DNA of 64,000 bases from Clostridiaceae bacterium (GTDB lineage Bacteria > Bacillota > Clostridia > Peptostreptococcales > Natronincolaceae): contig JAHDLO010000017.1 in the NCBI GenBank assembly GCA_018432235.1, positions 1 through 64,000 of the forward strand, read 5' to 3'. The translations under genes were made by a program, and so were the position numbers. Below are positions 31,337 through 40,404 of the stretch, piece after piece. The notes beneath the pieces were generated by a model that did not search any database, had not been told where the DNA came from, and worked only from the letters and a program-made list of their open reading frames with translations. How positions within the stretch are numbered: the first letter of the stretch is position 1; every line of letters begins with the position of its first letter.

Positions 31337-32164
31337 ATGATTTCCTTTAACTTTAAGTATATTAGGCCATCCACCGTCGAAGAGGCTGTGAGCAGCTATA
31401 TTCAATTAAGCAGAGTATATAAAAGGGTACTATATTATAGCGGAGGTACTGAAATACTGAGCTTTGCTAGAAATCATGCTATAGAGGCGGATGTCATTAT
31501 CGATATAAAGGCTATTCCTGAGTGCAGAAGGCTTCAGCATCATCAGAATAGGATAATTTACGGTGCTGCCCTAACCTTAAATGAAATTATTGAGGAAAAT
31601 ACGCTTCCTCTACTGACTTCAGTATTTAAGGGGATAGCTGATCATACCCTTAGAAACAGAATTACTCTGGGGGGGAACATATGCAGCAAGCTAATCTATA
31701 GGGAAGCCGTACTGCCGCTAATGCTAACGGAGGCGGAGATCAGGATAGCTGGTGAAAATGGGGTAAGAAGAGAGAAATTCAACAGCATATTTGACAAAAG
31801 CTTGAGGATTGAAAAGGGAGAGCTATTAGTGGATGTATCTATTGACAAGTCCTTTGAAGGAGCGGGATTTTGCAGTATACGGAAAGTAAATAGGGGTGAG
31901 GTGGATTATCCTATACTTCATCTAGAAATGCTTAAACGAAAGGGATTGAAGGCTGCCTTCAGTGGCGTATTGAATTTTCCATTTAGATCCGATGCTATAG
32001 ATGCTGTTTTAAATGATAATGTAGACATAGATGAAATGATAGAAAAAATAATGCATCTTATTCCTGGTAAAATAAAGCAGGATCAATGGGCTACCTGGCA
32101 TTACAGACAGATGCTGCTGAAGAAGGCTATAAGGAGTGCCTATACCCATTTGGAGGTGCGTTAA
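31337..32164 (+). CDS. Molybdenum hydroxylase FAD-binding subunit
   Basis: A 275-residue CO dehydrogenase/xanthine dehydrogenase medium subunit. YYSGGTEILSFAR is the FAD pyrophosphate loop and ITLGGNICSKL the second FAD motif. The start follows AAAGGAGGA. It transfers electrons from the iron-sulfur subunit to FAD and then to NAD or another acceptor. Confidence 0.9.
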   Translation: MISFNFKYIRPSTVEEAVSSYIQLSRVYKRVLYYSGGTEILSFARNHAIEADVIIDIKAIPECRRLQHHQNRIIYGAALTLNEIIEENTLPLLTSVFKGIADHTLRNRITLGGNICSKLIYREAVLPLMLTEAEIRIAGENGVRREKFNSIFDKSLRIEKGELLVDVSIDKSFEGAGFCSIRKVNRGEVDYPILHLEMLKRKGLKAAFSGVLNFPFRSDAIDAVLNDNVDIDEMIEKIMHLIPGKIKQDQWATWHYRQMLLKKAIRSAYTHLEVR

Positions 32165-32165
32165 A

Positions 32166-32648
32166 TTGATTATGTATCACGAAATAGCCGAAATTTCCCT
32201 AAGGGTGAACGGTGAGAATCGGCGGTTATGGGTAAGAGCAGCCGACACTTTGCTGGCGGTGCTGCGTAATCACATGGGGCTTACTGGGGGAAAGGCGGCT
32301 TGTGAAAATGGTGATTGTGGTGCCTGCACAGTCTTGCTGGAGGATAGACCGGTAAAAGCATGTTTGATATTGGCTGTAGAGGTAGAGGGAATGGATATAT
32401 TAACCATTGAAGGACTAAAGCAGACGGAAATTCAGAGGGCATTTCTTGAAAATGGCGGCTTCCAATGCGGCTACTGTACGCCTGGGTTTATACTGAATGC
32501 CTATGCGTTGTTGAAGGCTCATCCGGAGGCTGATGATGAAACCGATAAGGAATGGCTTCAAAGTAACATATGCCGTTGTACGGGGTACGAGGGAATAAAA
32601 AGGTCCTTAAAGGCAGCTAGAAAAATGATGGCTGAGGGTAGTGAATAA
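32166..32648 (+). CDS. Molybdenum hydroxylase [2Fe-2S] subunit
   Basis: About 160 residues with two [2Fe-2S] sites: a plant-ferredoxin type CENGDCGACTVLL with a later cysteine in VKAC, and the all-helical CGYCTPGF / CRCTGY type. I prefer TTG 32166, seven bases after GGAGGTG; ATG 32172 is too far. The preceding stop is adjacent, so translation is probably coupled. Confidence 0.9.
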   Translation: MIMYHEIAEISLRVNGENRRLWVRAADTLLAVLRNHMGLTGGKAACENGDCGACTVLLEDRPVKACLILAVEVEGMDILTIEGLKQTEIQRAFLENGGFQCGYCTPGFILNAYALLKAHPEADDETDKEWLQSNICRCTGYEGIKRSLKAARKMMAEGSE

Positions 32649-32775
32649 TGAGTAGAGGATAGAGAATAGAGAATAGAGAATAACGAATAGTGAATAGTGA
32701 ATAATGGTTGGTGAATAGAGAGAAGTGAAAAGATATTATTAATGAATAATGAATCATCAATAAATGAATAGCGTA
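32648..32775 (+). repeat. Degenerate GAATAGN tandem repeat
   Basis: About a dozen 6-8 base units of the GAATAG / GAATAAT type, with no spacers of constant length and no coding potential. Two related units recur at 42974-42989. Looks like slippage-prone simple sequence. Confidence 0.7.
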
Positions 32776-32784
32776 TAATTCTGG

Positions 32785-32810
32785 AAGGCCTGTTGAACAG
32801 GCTTTTATTT
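32785..32810 (+). terminator. Terminator after the molybdenum hydroxylase operon
   Basis: AAGGCCTGTT pairs with AACAGGCTT (one bulged G), followed by a T-rich tail. Confidence 0.65.
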
Positions 32811-32968
32811 TGTCTTTTTTAATAAAACTGTAACGAGGAATTTGGAACAAAATGTAGAAGATATGTATCATTATAGTATAACATGATATTACATTTGTTA
32901 TTCTTAAATTTTTCTAAAGAGAATAGAGATAATATAGGCTTTATATCCTTTAGCAAGGGGGTGCTGAT

Positions 32969-33525
32969 ATGTTTAGATTGTTTCAAATTACCTTTTGGGT
33001 AGGTGTTTTATTTACCTTCGCCACCTTTATTTTGGGGCAGCTTTTTGATCTTGGAGATTTTGACGGTGATTTTGATTTTGAATCTGATTTCGATTTTGAT
33101 GCAGATGTGCCGGGCTATGCTGTTTCTCCGTTGAAGCCAATTGTCATCACCTCCTTTGTAACAGTGTTTGGCGGCGTAGGCTAATTCTCTTAAATCGAGG
33201 TATGGAGAGTGGGGTAGCAGCCTTCATCGCTGTGGCTGCTGCAACGACAGTAAGCTGGCTATTGTACAAGCTGGTGGTGGTTCCTCTTCACAATGCACAG
33301 AATACCAGTGCTGTTTCACAGGCAGCCTTAATTGGCAAGGAGGCTAAAGCTACCCTCAACTTATCCAAAGATAGCTTTGGCAATATCGTGTATATCGTAG
33401 GGGGCAATACCTATTCTTCACCTGCAAAAACCTTGGAGGAGGAGCTGATCCTTAAGGGCGAAGCGGTCGTAATTAAAAAAATTGAAAACAATGTTTTTTA
33501 TGTGGCAAGGAAGCAGCAGGACTAA
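32969..33525 (+). pseudogene. NfeD-like membrane protein, frameshifted
   Basis: Two reading frames that together make one YuaF/NfeD-like protein. The first (32969-33184) has a membrane helix and an acidic run FDGDFDFESDFDFDADVPGYA, then stops just after VFGGVG. The second frame runs into the same spot as LILLNRGMESGVAAF and continues with the NfeD-type beta domain (LIGKEAKATL). A one-base loss at GGCTAATT, restored as GGCCTAATT, would join them. No slippery heptamer is present, so this is a mutation or a sequence error. The flotillin gene follows, the usual partner. Confidence 0.8.
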
Positions 33526-33608
33526 AAAATACGATCATCGACTCTTTATAAGGAGGTGAATAGAAAAGAGCGTATCAAATAATAAAATAATATAATGGGA
33601 GGTTAAAT

Positions 33609-35021
33609 ATGATTATACCTATTTTAATTGTTGCCGTACTTATTTTACTAATTTTCAGTGTCTTACTGATGTGGAGAAAGGTGCCTCAGGACAAGGCACT
33701 GGTGGTTACAGGCTTGAAAAAGAGAGTGATTTCCGGTGGCGGTGGATTAGTGATTCCGCTTCTTGAAAGAACGGACCTGATTTCACTTGAAAACATGAAA
33801 ATTGAGGTAAGAACTGATGGCGCATTAACAGAGCAGGGTGTTGATATTAAGGCTGATGGCGTTGCAATTCTTAAGGTTAAATCCGACAAAGAGTCTATTC
33901 TTTCGGCGATAGAGCAGTTTAATACGGGCTCTGAAAAATCAACCATCGATAATATCAAAGATACAGCCAAGGACGTACTGGAGGGTAAGCTAAGGGAGAT
34001 AATCTCCAAAATGTCCGTTGAAGAAATCTACAAGGACAGAGAAAAGTTTGCCTCACAGGTACAGGAGGTTGCAGCCCTTGATCTGGCACAAATGGGTCTT
34101 GAAATCAAGGCATTTACCATAAGAGATATTAAGGATGACAATGGTTATCTGGTTGCCTTGGGTAAAAAGAGAATCGCAGAGGTTAAGAGAGATGCGGAAA
34201 TAGCCGAAGCCGAGGCCACCAAGGAGACAAAGATTAAGACTGCAAGCGCTACAAGAGAGGGAGAGCAGGCTAGGCTAGCGGCTGAAACTCAGATAGCGGA
34301 ATCCTTTAAGGAGAAGGAACTGAAAATTCAGGCCTACCGTAAGGATCAACAAACTGAAACTGCAAAGGCTGACTTAGCTTATGAAATAGAGGCCAGCAAG
34401 GTTCAGCAGGATGTCGAAAAGGAAAAGATGCAGGTTCTAATTGTAAAGAAGCAGAAGGAAATAGAGTTGGCTGAGCAGGAGGCCCTTAGAAAGGAAAGAG
34501 AGCTTGAAGCCAATATAAAGAAGCTGGCAGAAGCAGAAAAGTATAGTCAAGAGAAAAGAGCAGAGGCAGAAAAATACAAGGAAATTCAAGAGGCAATGGC
34601 AGAGGCTGAGGCAATCAAGCTTAGAGGTACTGCAATGGCTAATGCCAGAAGAGAAGAGGGTATGGCAGAGGTAGACATTATCAGAGAAAAGGGTAAGGCA
34701 GAAGCTGAAGCCATGATGAAAAAAGCCGAGGCCTTCAAGCAGTATAATGAAGCTGCCATCACTCAAATGGTTATTGAAAAGCTTCCTGAAATTGCAAAAT
34801 CCATTGCAGATCCATTATCTAAGACCGAGAAGATTGTTATTGTGGACTCTGGCAATGGTGGCGGCGGCGCTGCTAAGGTATCAAAATATGTTACGGATAT
34901 CATGGCTCAACTTCCGGAAACGGTTGAGGCCTTGACTGGAGCAGATTTAAGACAGCTGCTTAAAGGCGTTGGCTTAAAGAAAGAGGCAGCTAAAGCAATT
35001 GATACAGATTCAGATAATTAA
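33609..35021 (+). CDS. Flotillin-family membrane scaffold protein
   Basis: A 470-residue SPFH protein. The N-terminal hydrophobic hairpin (about 1-22) anchors it, the SPFH/band-7 domain spans about 30-190, and a long Glu-Ala rich coiled coil (AEAEA, EKEKMQV, AEKYKE) covers about 200-380. Flotillins organise membrane microdomains, usually with an NfeD protein as here. Start follows GGGAGG. A hairpin separates it from the PspC gene. Confidence 0.93.
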   Translation: MIIPILIVAVLILLIFSVLLMWRKVPQDKALVVTGLKKRVISGGGGLVIPLLERTDLISLENMKIEVRTDGALTEQGVDIKADGVAILKVKSDKESILSAIEQFNTGSEKSTIDNIKDTAKDVLEGKLREIISKMSVEEIYKDREKFASQVQEVAALDLAQMGLEIKAFTIRDIKDDNGYLVALGKKRIAEVKRDAEIAEAEATKETKIKTASATREGEQARLAAETQIAESFKEKELKIQAYRKDQQTETAKADLAYEIEASKVQQDVEKEKMQVLIVKKQKEIELAEQEALRKERELEANIKKLAEAEKYSQEKRAEAEKYKEIQEAMAEAEAIKLRGTAMANARREEGMAEVDIIREKGKAEAEAMMKKAEAFKQYNEAAITQMVIEKLPEIAKSIADPLSKTEKIVIVDSGNGGGGAAKVSKYVTDIMAQLPETVEALTGADLRQLLKGVGLKKEAAKAIDTDSDN

Positions 35022-35022
35022 T

Positions 35023-35047
35023 AGGGTGGACGTCATGTCCACCTTTT
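35023..35047 (+). terminator. Hairpin after the flotillin gene
   Basis: GGTGGAC, loop GTCAT, GTCCACC, then TTTT. Weak T run, so readthrough into the PspC gene is likely. Confidence 0.6.
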
Positions 35048-35135
35048 CTATGAAAAAATTTCAGGACGATATAAACAAAAGCATAAAGCATCCGTAGTAT
35101 AAGTAGATGGTTTAGCACAGAAAGGAGATAGCTTT

Positions 35136-35564
35136 ATGCAAAGAAGATTGTATTTATCCAGAACAGATAAAAAATTGGCAGGAGTATGCGGAGGAATCGC
35201 TGAGTATTTTGATATCGACGCCACCTTAGTAAGGCTTATATGGGTATTATTGACCTTTGCCGGTGGGGCAGGTCTACCGATTTATATAATAGCTGCCATA
35301 GTAATGCAGGAAAAGCCCATGACGCATCCTTCGGGATTTGAGAGTGAAAGGGTAGTAGATGTAGAATATGAAAGCACTAACAATAATACCAGTGGGACAA
35401 AAGGCGACAATGACCGTCTGATTATCGGAGGTGGGCTGATCGTGTTGGGAATGTATATATTCTCAAAAAATTTCTTTTTTTTCCATTGGATGAGTTTTAA
35501 ATACCTAGGGCCCATCATTCTTGTATTGCTTGGTTTCTATTTTCTTTTTAAGGAAAGGAAGTGA
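35136..35564 (+). CDS. PspC-domain protein with C-terminal LiaF-like membrane pair
   Basis: A 142-residue protein. Residues 1-62 form a PspC domain (LYLSRTDKKLAGVCGGIAEYF plus helix), a polar linker follows, and two hydrophobic segments (about 92-106, 117-136) end the protein. It is a longer paralog of the protein at 2828. Start follows AAAGGAGAT. It overlaps the next gene by four bases (GTGA). Confidence 0.85.
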   Translation: MQRRLYLSRTDKKLAGVCGGIAEYFDIDATLVRLIWVLLTFAGGAGLPIYIIAAIVMQEKPMTHPSGFESERVVDVEYESTNNNTSGTKGDNDRLIIGGGLIVLGMYIFSKNFFFFHWMSFKYLGPIILVLLGFYFLFKERK

Positions 35565-36448
35565 AGCAGTTGAGAAGTGATAAAATTGTTGGAGGCTTAT
35601 TTTTAATAGGTTTGGGCATATTGTTTCTTCTGTTAAACCTAGGCATTATCAGCTGGTCAATTGTGGGCAATATTTTTCAGCTATGGCCCTTAATTCTTGT
35701 GGTGATAGGTATTAATATCATTGCTAAGAATAATGCCATAGTAAAGGTCATAACCTGGTTGCTTTTTCTGATAATTTTTATAGGGTATGGGTATCTTTAT
35801 AGCGGTGGCATAAGTCTTAATAATAATGGTCACACCATGAACTCCAGCAAACTAGCGGAAACTGCCACAGGAAAGGTCAATATAGACTTTGGAGGTGCTA
35901 AGCTGGACATTGGATCTGTGAACAGAAATCTAATTGAAGCCAACGCAAACCACAATAATGTAAGGCCGCAAATCAAATATTCAAATGACAATAGCCATGT
36001 AACAATAGACCTAAAGACGGAAAAGGATATCATAAAATTTGGCAATAATACCTTGGATTATAATATTAGGTTAAATAATCAGATTGTGTGGGATATTGAA
36101 GCAGACTTGGGTGCTGTATCCGGTAAGCTGGATTTGACGGAGCTTAAGGTTGCGAGGCTGAATATGAACTTAGGTGCCAGCAACTTAAGGATTTATCTGG
36201 GAGATAAGCATACATCCACCGATATGAAAATTGATGCCGGCGCCAGCAATATAGAGTTGATAATACCGGAAGCCCTTGGTATGAAGGTAAAGGTTGATGG
36301 CATGATCAGTAAGACCAGTCTTAATAGGCTTGGATGGCAGCAGGTAAATGACTACTATATCTCTCCAAACTATGAGGATGCTGTCAGCAAGGCAGTTGTG
36401 ATTATAGACCTAGGCGTAGGAAAACTGGATATTGTTGTAAAAGATTAG
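35561..36448 (+). CDS. LiaF-like envelope stress protein
   Basis: A 295-residue protein. Three or four hydrophobic segments fill the first 90 residues (IVGGLFLIGLGILFLLLNLG, LWPLILVVIGINII). The rest is a repetitive beta domain like the cell-wall-active antibiotic response/LiaF C-terminus (INLGASNLRIYL-like repeats). GTG 35561 overlaps the PspC stop; TTG 35570 is possible. Likely senses or restrains an envelope-stress system. No LiaRS pair is adjacent. Confidence 0.75.
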   Translation: MKQLRSDKIVGGLFLIGLGILFLLLNLGIISWSIVGNIFQLWPLILVVIGINIIAKNNAIVKVITWLLFLIIFIGYGYLYSGGISLNNNGHTMNSSKLAETATGKVNIDFGGAKLDIGSVNRNLIEANANHNNVRPQIKYSNDNSHVTIDLKTEKDIIKFGNNTLDYNIRLNNQIVWDIEADLGAVSGKLDLTELKVARLNMNLGASNLRIYLGDKHTSTDMKIDAGASNIELIIPEALGMKVKVDGMISKTSLNRLGWQQVNDYYISPNYEDAVSKAVVIIDLGVGKLDIVVKD

Positions 36449-36883
36449 ATTTTTAAAGGAGCCTTTATCATACAGATAGAGGCTCTTAGTTCTGTGAGAG
36501 ATAAAGAAAGTTTATCATTATAGAAAAAATATTTAAAAATTTTTATTGTTTTATAATTTATTTTCAAATTTGATAAAAAAATCAAAATTTAATATATGTA
36601 ACAAAATTGATGAATTTTTGACTTTCAAATTAAGGGCATATGGGCAAAAATGTGTTAAAGATACTACAATTACATTATCGTTTGGTAGGAATTGCTATCA
36701 ATTATTTGCGAAAAGTAACTTTTGATAGATTTTTAAAGTTCATATAACTCTACTTTTAAAGAAAAGCACCCTAATTGATCGAAGTGACTAAAACGTTGAA
36801 ATTTAAACATATAAAAGGGATTGATGGTAGCATAGAAATCTATTTTTTGAAAGTTATTATCGAATGAGAATCAATTTCCAAAA
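36449..36883. other. Long AT-rich intergenic region
   Basis: No gene is visible. A hairpin (AGGAGCC / GGCTCT, about 36460-36491) with a poor T run may end the LiaF transcript. An imperfect dyad AAATTTGAT-N6-ATCAAAATT (36566-36589) resembles a CRP/FNR half-site pair but has N6 instead of N4. Confidence 0.4.
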
Positions 36884-36913
36884 TTGACAAATATTAAACT
36901 TTTATGATATTTT
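36884..36913 (+). promoter_or_regulatory. Promoter of the Tat-AOR operon
   Basis: Perfect TTGACA (36884-36889), 18-base spacer, TATTTT (36908-36913) with a TG extension. It lies about 80 bases before the first start codon. Confidence 0.6.
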
Positions 36914-36990
36914 TATCTCATCATTATAGTGAAAGTATTAACGAAAAACTGATGATGAAAAATTTTTAAAGTCGTAAGGAGGTCTGTTTA

Positions 36991-37638
36991 ATGTCCCAAG
37001 ATGAGAAGAAAGGTTTATTGGAAAAGACCAGTACCAGAAGGGAGTTCCTGAAGATAGGCTGTAAGAGTATTGCCGGTGCAGCAGTTTCTATGACTGTGCT
37101 AGGGTTTCTAGGATACTCAAATGCAGCAGATGTGACTGGATTCCCTTTGTCTACCGGACTTTTGATTTCAGATGCCAGCCGTTGTACCGGCTGTCGACGC
37201 TGTGAAACAATTTGTACCATGTTTAATGATGGTAAGACTGACCCTTATATTGCGAGGGTAAAGGTAGGTAGAAATTACAATTTCGGACGAGATAATATCA
37301 CAGCTGCCTACAGAACAAATGATGGTGTTTTCGGTAACTTTATGGTTGCAGCAGATACCTGTAAGCAATGTAAGGAGCCTGCCTGTGCTGCTGCCTGTCC
37401 TGTAGGGGCGATAGAAGCTCAGGAAAAAACAGGAACAAGAGTTGTAAATGAAAGCAAATGTGTTGGTTGTGGTGCTTGTGCTGCTGCCTGTCCATGGGCT
37501 GTAATCACAGTTGATGGAGAAACCAAAAAGTCTAAGAAATGCGTATTGTGCTATCAATGTGTAAAGAACTGTCCAACAGGCTCGTTAAAATTGATACCAT
37601 GGCAAGAGGTTAAAGCGGCTGTTAGAAGGCATGCTTAA
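36991..37638 (+). CDS. Tat-signal ferredoxin-like electron transfer subunit, four [4Fe-4S]
   Basis: A 215-residue exported iron-sulfur protein. The twin-arginine signal is TRREFLKIG (Arg16-Arg17), then a hydrophobic stretch ending near SNAAD. Four cysteine quartets follow: CTGCRRCETIC, CKQCKEPACAAACP, CVGCGACAAACP and CVLCYQCVKNCP. It is the natural electron partner of the oxidoreductase encoded next and probably carries it through the Tat pore, as the enzyme has no signal. Comparable to the ferredoxin subunit of the E. coli ydh system. Start follows AAGGAGG. Confidence 0.9.
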   Translation: MSQDEKKGLLEKTSTRREFLKIGCKSIAGAAVSMTVLGFLGYSNAADVTGFPLSTGLLISDASRCTGCRRCETICTMFNDGKTDPYIARVKVGRNYNFGRDNITAAYRTNDGVFGNFMVAADTCKQCKEPACAAACPVGAIEAQEKTGTRVVNESKCVGCGACAAACPWAVITVDGETKKSKKCVLCYQCVKNCPTGSLKLIPWQEVKAAVRRHA

Positions 37639-37672
37639 ACTAAAGTATTAAGAGAGATTGGAGGAATATATA

Positions 37673-39775
37673 ATGTCTAATATTACTGGTTGGGCGGGGA
37701 AAATACTTCGTGTTAATTTAACTGACGGTACATTTAAAGCAGAAGATACCTTGAAATATAAGGACTTTGTAGGCGGTATGGGTATCGGTTACAAGGTTAT
37801 GTGGGATGAGGTGCCTGCGGGAACAAAAGCCTTTGACCCAGAAAACAAAATTATATTTGGCGCCGGTCCTTTAACAGGCACTGGAGCTGTATGTGCCGGT
37901 AGAACAAATATCACCTCATTATTGGCTTCAAATCCATATAATGCAGTATCAGATAGCCACATGGGTGGTCACTTTTCTGCCGAGATGAAATATGCCGGAT
38001 GGGACGCAATCATTATTGAAGGTAAATCACCAAAGCCAGTATGGCTTAAAATCGAAAACGACAAGGTGTCTTTAGAGGATGCAAGATACCTATGGGGTAA
38101 AGGGATTTTCTTAACAACAGCCTTCGTCGCTGGTAAAATGCCAAAGGGTGCTCAGGTTGCTGCTATTGGTCAAGCCGGTGAGAATATGGTTAACCTATCT
38201 GTTATTATGAATAACGGTTCCCACTCTGCAGGTGGACACGGTGGCGTTATGGGTTCTAAGAACATTAAGGCAATCGGTATCAGAGGGACTCTACCTGTAC
38301 ATATAGCAGCAGATAGAAGAGATTGGCTAGAGGTTGACAAGGAAATGATGGCTGTAATCGGAGCCAACAATAACCATGTTGTACCGAGTACACCTCAACC
38401 TTGGGCTGAATATAATGCTGCAAGAAGCCGTTGGACAGCTACAGATGGATTAACCTGGGGAGCTGCAAATCCTCCTGTAAATACAGGAACCTGTGATCCT
38501 CATGACTTAAACAGCGTTGGACTTAGAACACAAAAGGCTGTATTCGACCACGGCGCCGTTGCTGAGCAATACACAGTACGTATGGGTGGATGTCATGCAT
38601 GTCCTATAAGATGTCACTCTACACTTCATATACCTAAGCTTGAAAAATATGGTTTATCACCAAATGTTTCCAATACTTGTGTTGGATATTCAAGCCCAGG
38701 GGGAATTATGATTCAAGGTCATTCAAAAGAGGGCGAAGAGGGCGAAGGCACTATGATGTCTAAGGCAGTTGGTGCACAGCTGGCGGATGACTATGGTGTA
38801 TGGTGTAACTACAGCCAAATCGGCAGAGATTTTAAATATGCACATGAGAGCGGAATACTGAAGAAGGTACTGCCACAGGAGGAATATGACAGTATTCCAT
38901 GGGATCTGCTGGAGAAGGGTGATCCTGAGTTCCTCGTAGACTTCTACAGAAGAATTACCTTCAAGGAAGGCGAATTAAGCAGACTTGGAGAGGGCGCCTA
39001 TTGGGTTGCTAAGGCATGGAACTTTGGTGATGACTATTGGAATTCATCAAGCTATAATATGTGGTCTAAGCTAGGTTTTCCAAAGCATCATTCAAACGAA
39101 ACTGCTGCACAGGTTGGTTCCTTAATCAACTCTATGTTTAATCGTGATGCTCAATGTCATACGCACGTAAATCTTACCGGCAGCGGATTGCCGATAGAAA
39201 TACAAAAAGCGGTTATTGGTGAGGTAATAGGCTCTCCAGACGCATTGGATGCCCCTAACAGCTATACACCTATGAATGAATACAAAGCTAAGTTTGCAAA
39301 GTGGAGTATTATTAGAAACTGTCTTCATGACTCCTTAACACTATGCAACTGGATGTGGCCGATGACAGTCTCTCCGCTTAAGGAAAGAAACTATAGAGGT
39401 AATACTTCTTTAGAATCTCAGTATTTCTCAATGGCTACAGGAATACCGACAACAGAGGCGGAATTGGATTTAATGGGAGAGAGAATATTTACGCTACATC
39501 GTGCATTGACAGTTAAACAAATGGGAACTGTCGATATGCGCAACGAGCATGATCCAATCTGTGAGTGGGTATATACAATTAATCCTGATATGCAGCCTTT
39601 CACACCTGGTACACAGAAAATGGATCGTGAGGATATGCAGTTGGCCTTCACCATGTTCTATAAGGAAATGGGCTGGGATGAGAAGACAGGTGCACCAACT
39701 AAGGCTACATTAATTAGATTAGGCTTGAGGGATGTAGCTGCCGAGCTTGAAAAGCTAGGCTTGTTGCCTAATTAA
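37673..39775 (+). CDS. Aldehyde ferredoxin oxidoreductase family enzyme
   Basis: A 700-residue tungsten or molybdenum bis-pterin enzyme. The N-terminal domain (WAGKILRVNLTDG, GGMGIGYKVM, GAGPLTGTG) is typical. The [4Fe-4S] ligands are Cys307, Cys310 and Cys314 (GCHACPIRC), and the fourth is probably Cys558 in CNWMW. It longer than classical AOR (about 605). I start at ATG 37673, eight bases after GGAGG; the frame is open upstream from a TTG at 37658. The enzyme has no signal peptide; the Tat-signal partner upstream suggests co-export. The substrate is unknown. Confidence 0.92.
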   Translation: MSNITGWAGKILRVNLTDGTFKAEDTLKYKDFVGGMGIGYKVMWDEVPAGTKAFDPENKIIFGAGPLTGTGAVCAGRTNITSLLASNPYNAVSDSHMGGHFSAEMKYAGWDAIIIEGKSPKPVWLKIENDKVSLEDARYLWGKGIFLTTAFVAGKMPKGAQVAAIGQAGENMVNLSVIMNNGSHSAGGHGGVMGSKNIKAIGIRGTLPVHIAADRRDWLEVDKEMMAVIGANNNHVVPSTPQPWAEYNAARSRWTATDGLTWGAANPPVNTGTCDPHDLNSVGLRTQKAVFDHGAVAEQYTVRMGGCHACPIRCHSTLHIPKLEKYGLSPNVSNTCVGYSSPGGIMIQGHSKEGEEGEGTMMSKAVGAQLADDYGVWCNYSQIGRDFKYAHESGILKKVLPQEEYDSIPWDLLEKGDPEFLVDFYRRITFKEGELSRLGEGAYWVAKAWNFGDDYWNSSSYNMWSKLGFPKHHSNETAAQVGSLINSMFNRDAQCHTHVNLTGSGLPIEIQKAVIGEVIGSPDALDAPNSYTPMNEYKAKFAKWSIIRNCLHDSLTLCNWMWPMTVSPLKERNYRGNTSLESQYFSMATGIPTTEAELDLMGERIFTLHRALTVKQMGTVDMRNEHDPICEWVYTINPDMQPFTPGTQKMDREDMQLAFTMFYKEMGWDEKTGAPTKATLIRLGLRDVAAELEKLGLLPN

Positions 39776-39790
39776 TTCATAATTATAAAA

Positions 39791-39820
39791 GAGGGGGGGC
39801 AGCTAAAACTGCCTTTCCTC
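39791..39820 (+). other. Intercistronic hairpin after the AOR gene
   Basis: GAGGGGGGGCAG pairs imperfectly with CTGCCTTTCCTC around CTAAAA, without a following T run. It may protect the upstream messenger end. Confidence 0.55.
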
Positions 39821-39842
39821 CAATTAAAAAGGTGGGATACTA

Positions 39843-40388
39843 ATGGGTGATCATAAGGATATTAATCTTTTAATAGGCGAAGCAATCAGATTGAATACTA
39901 TAAATATTAAGCTAACCAAAGCAGAGGATTTAACTATGGAGCCAATATCCTTAAAGGCCGACGAGGTTACCAATAAGCTAGAGGAGTTGACAAAAATTGA
40001 GGGCTATGAGGATATCAAGCTCTTAAAAGGGAAAAAAACTCTGTATTGTTATTCTGAAAAGCATATGACGGGAAGCTATGCAAAGCTATTGGTAGGGGTA
40101 GAGGACGGTGACCTATTTGCTTTAATAGCCGATACCATTAGAAATGATTCAAAAATATACCCAAGGACTACGGATATAAAGCTATTTACAAAAAGTCCCT
40201 ACAATTTTAAAGAGAAGGAACTCATGGATATTCTGGGACAATTAATGAAATCTGAAGGTTATGAGGATATCAAGGAGTCGAGAGCTTCGAATAATGCCTT
40301 ATATTTATATTCAGAGCTGCATTTAAGCAAGGCTTATGCTGATAGCCTAACGGAATGGATAGAGGTTACCTCATTGGAATGTCCATAG
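39843..40388 (+). CDS. Unknown protein with two internal repeats, AOR operon
   Basis: A 181-residue soluble protein I do not recognise. It is an internal duplication: the block EELTKIEGYEDIKLL / LYCYSEKHMTGSYAKLL in the first half matches GQLMKSEGYEDIKES / LYLYSELHLSKAYADSL in the second. No cysteine cluster or signal is present, only one terminal cysteine. Placed between AOR and FdhD, it may be a maturation chaperone or a subunit, possibly like YdhW of the E. coli ydh operon; that link is a guess. Start follows AAAAAGGTGGGA. Confidence 0.75.
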   Translation: MGDHKDINLLIGEAIRLNTINIKLTKAEDLTMEPISLKADEVTNKLEELTKIEGYEDIKLLKGKKTLYCYSEKHMTGSYAKLLVGVEDGDLFALIADTIRNDSKIYPRTTDIKLFTKSPYNFKEKELMDILGQLMKSEGYEDIKESRASNNALYLYSELHLSKAYADSLTEWIEVTSLECP

Positions 40389-40404
40389 GATGGAGGAAGT
40401 AAAT

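Noticed and set aside
32648..32775. Possible CRISPR array from repeated GAATAG units
   Set aside because: Units are only 6-8 bases with no spacers of constant size and no cas genes. Simple-sequence slippage fits better.
33170..33205. Programmed -1 frameshift in the NfeD-like gene
   Set aside because: The join would need a -1 shift, but there is no X-XXY-YYZ slippery heptamer and no downstream pseudoknot that I can see. A lost base is simpler.
36566..36589. FNR-type box TTGAT-N6-ATCAA
   Set aside because: FNR sites have a four-base centre; with N6 the half-sites are misphased.
36860..36885. Fur-box-like GAATGAGAATCAATTTC before the Tat-AOR promoter
   Set aside because: Only the left half fits the inverted-repeat consensus, and no iron-uptake gene follows.
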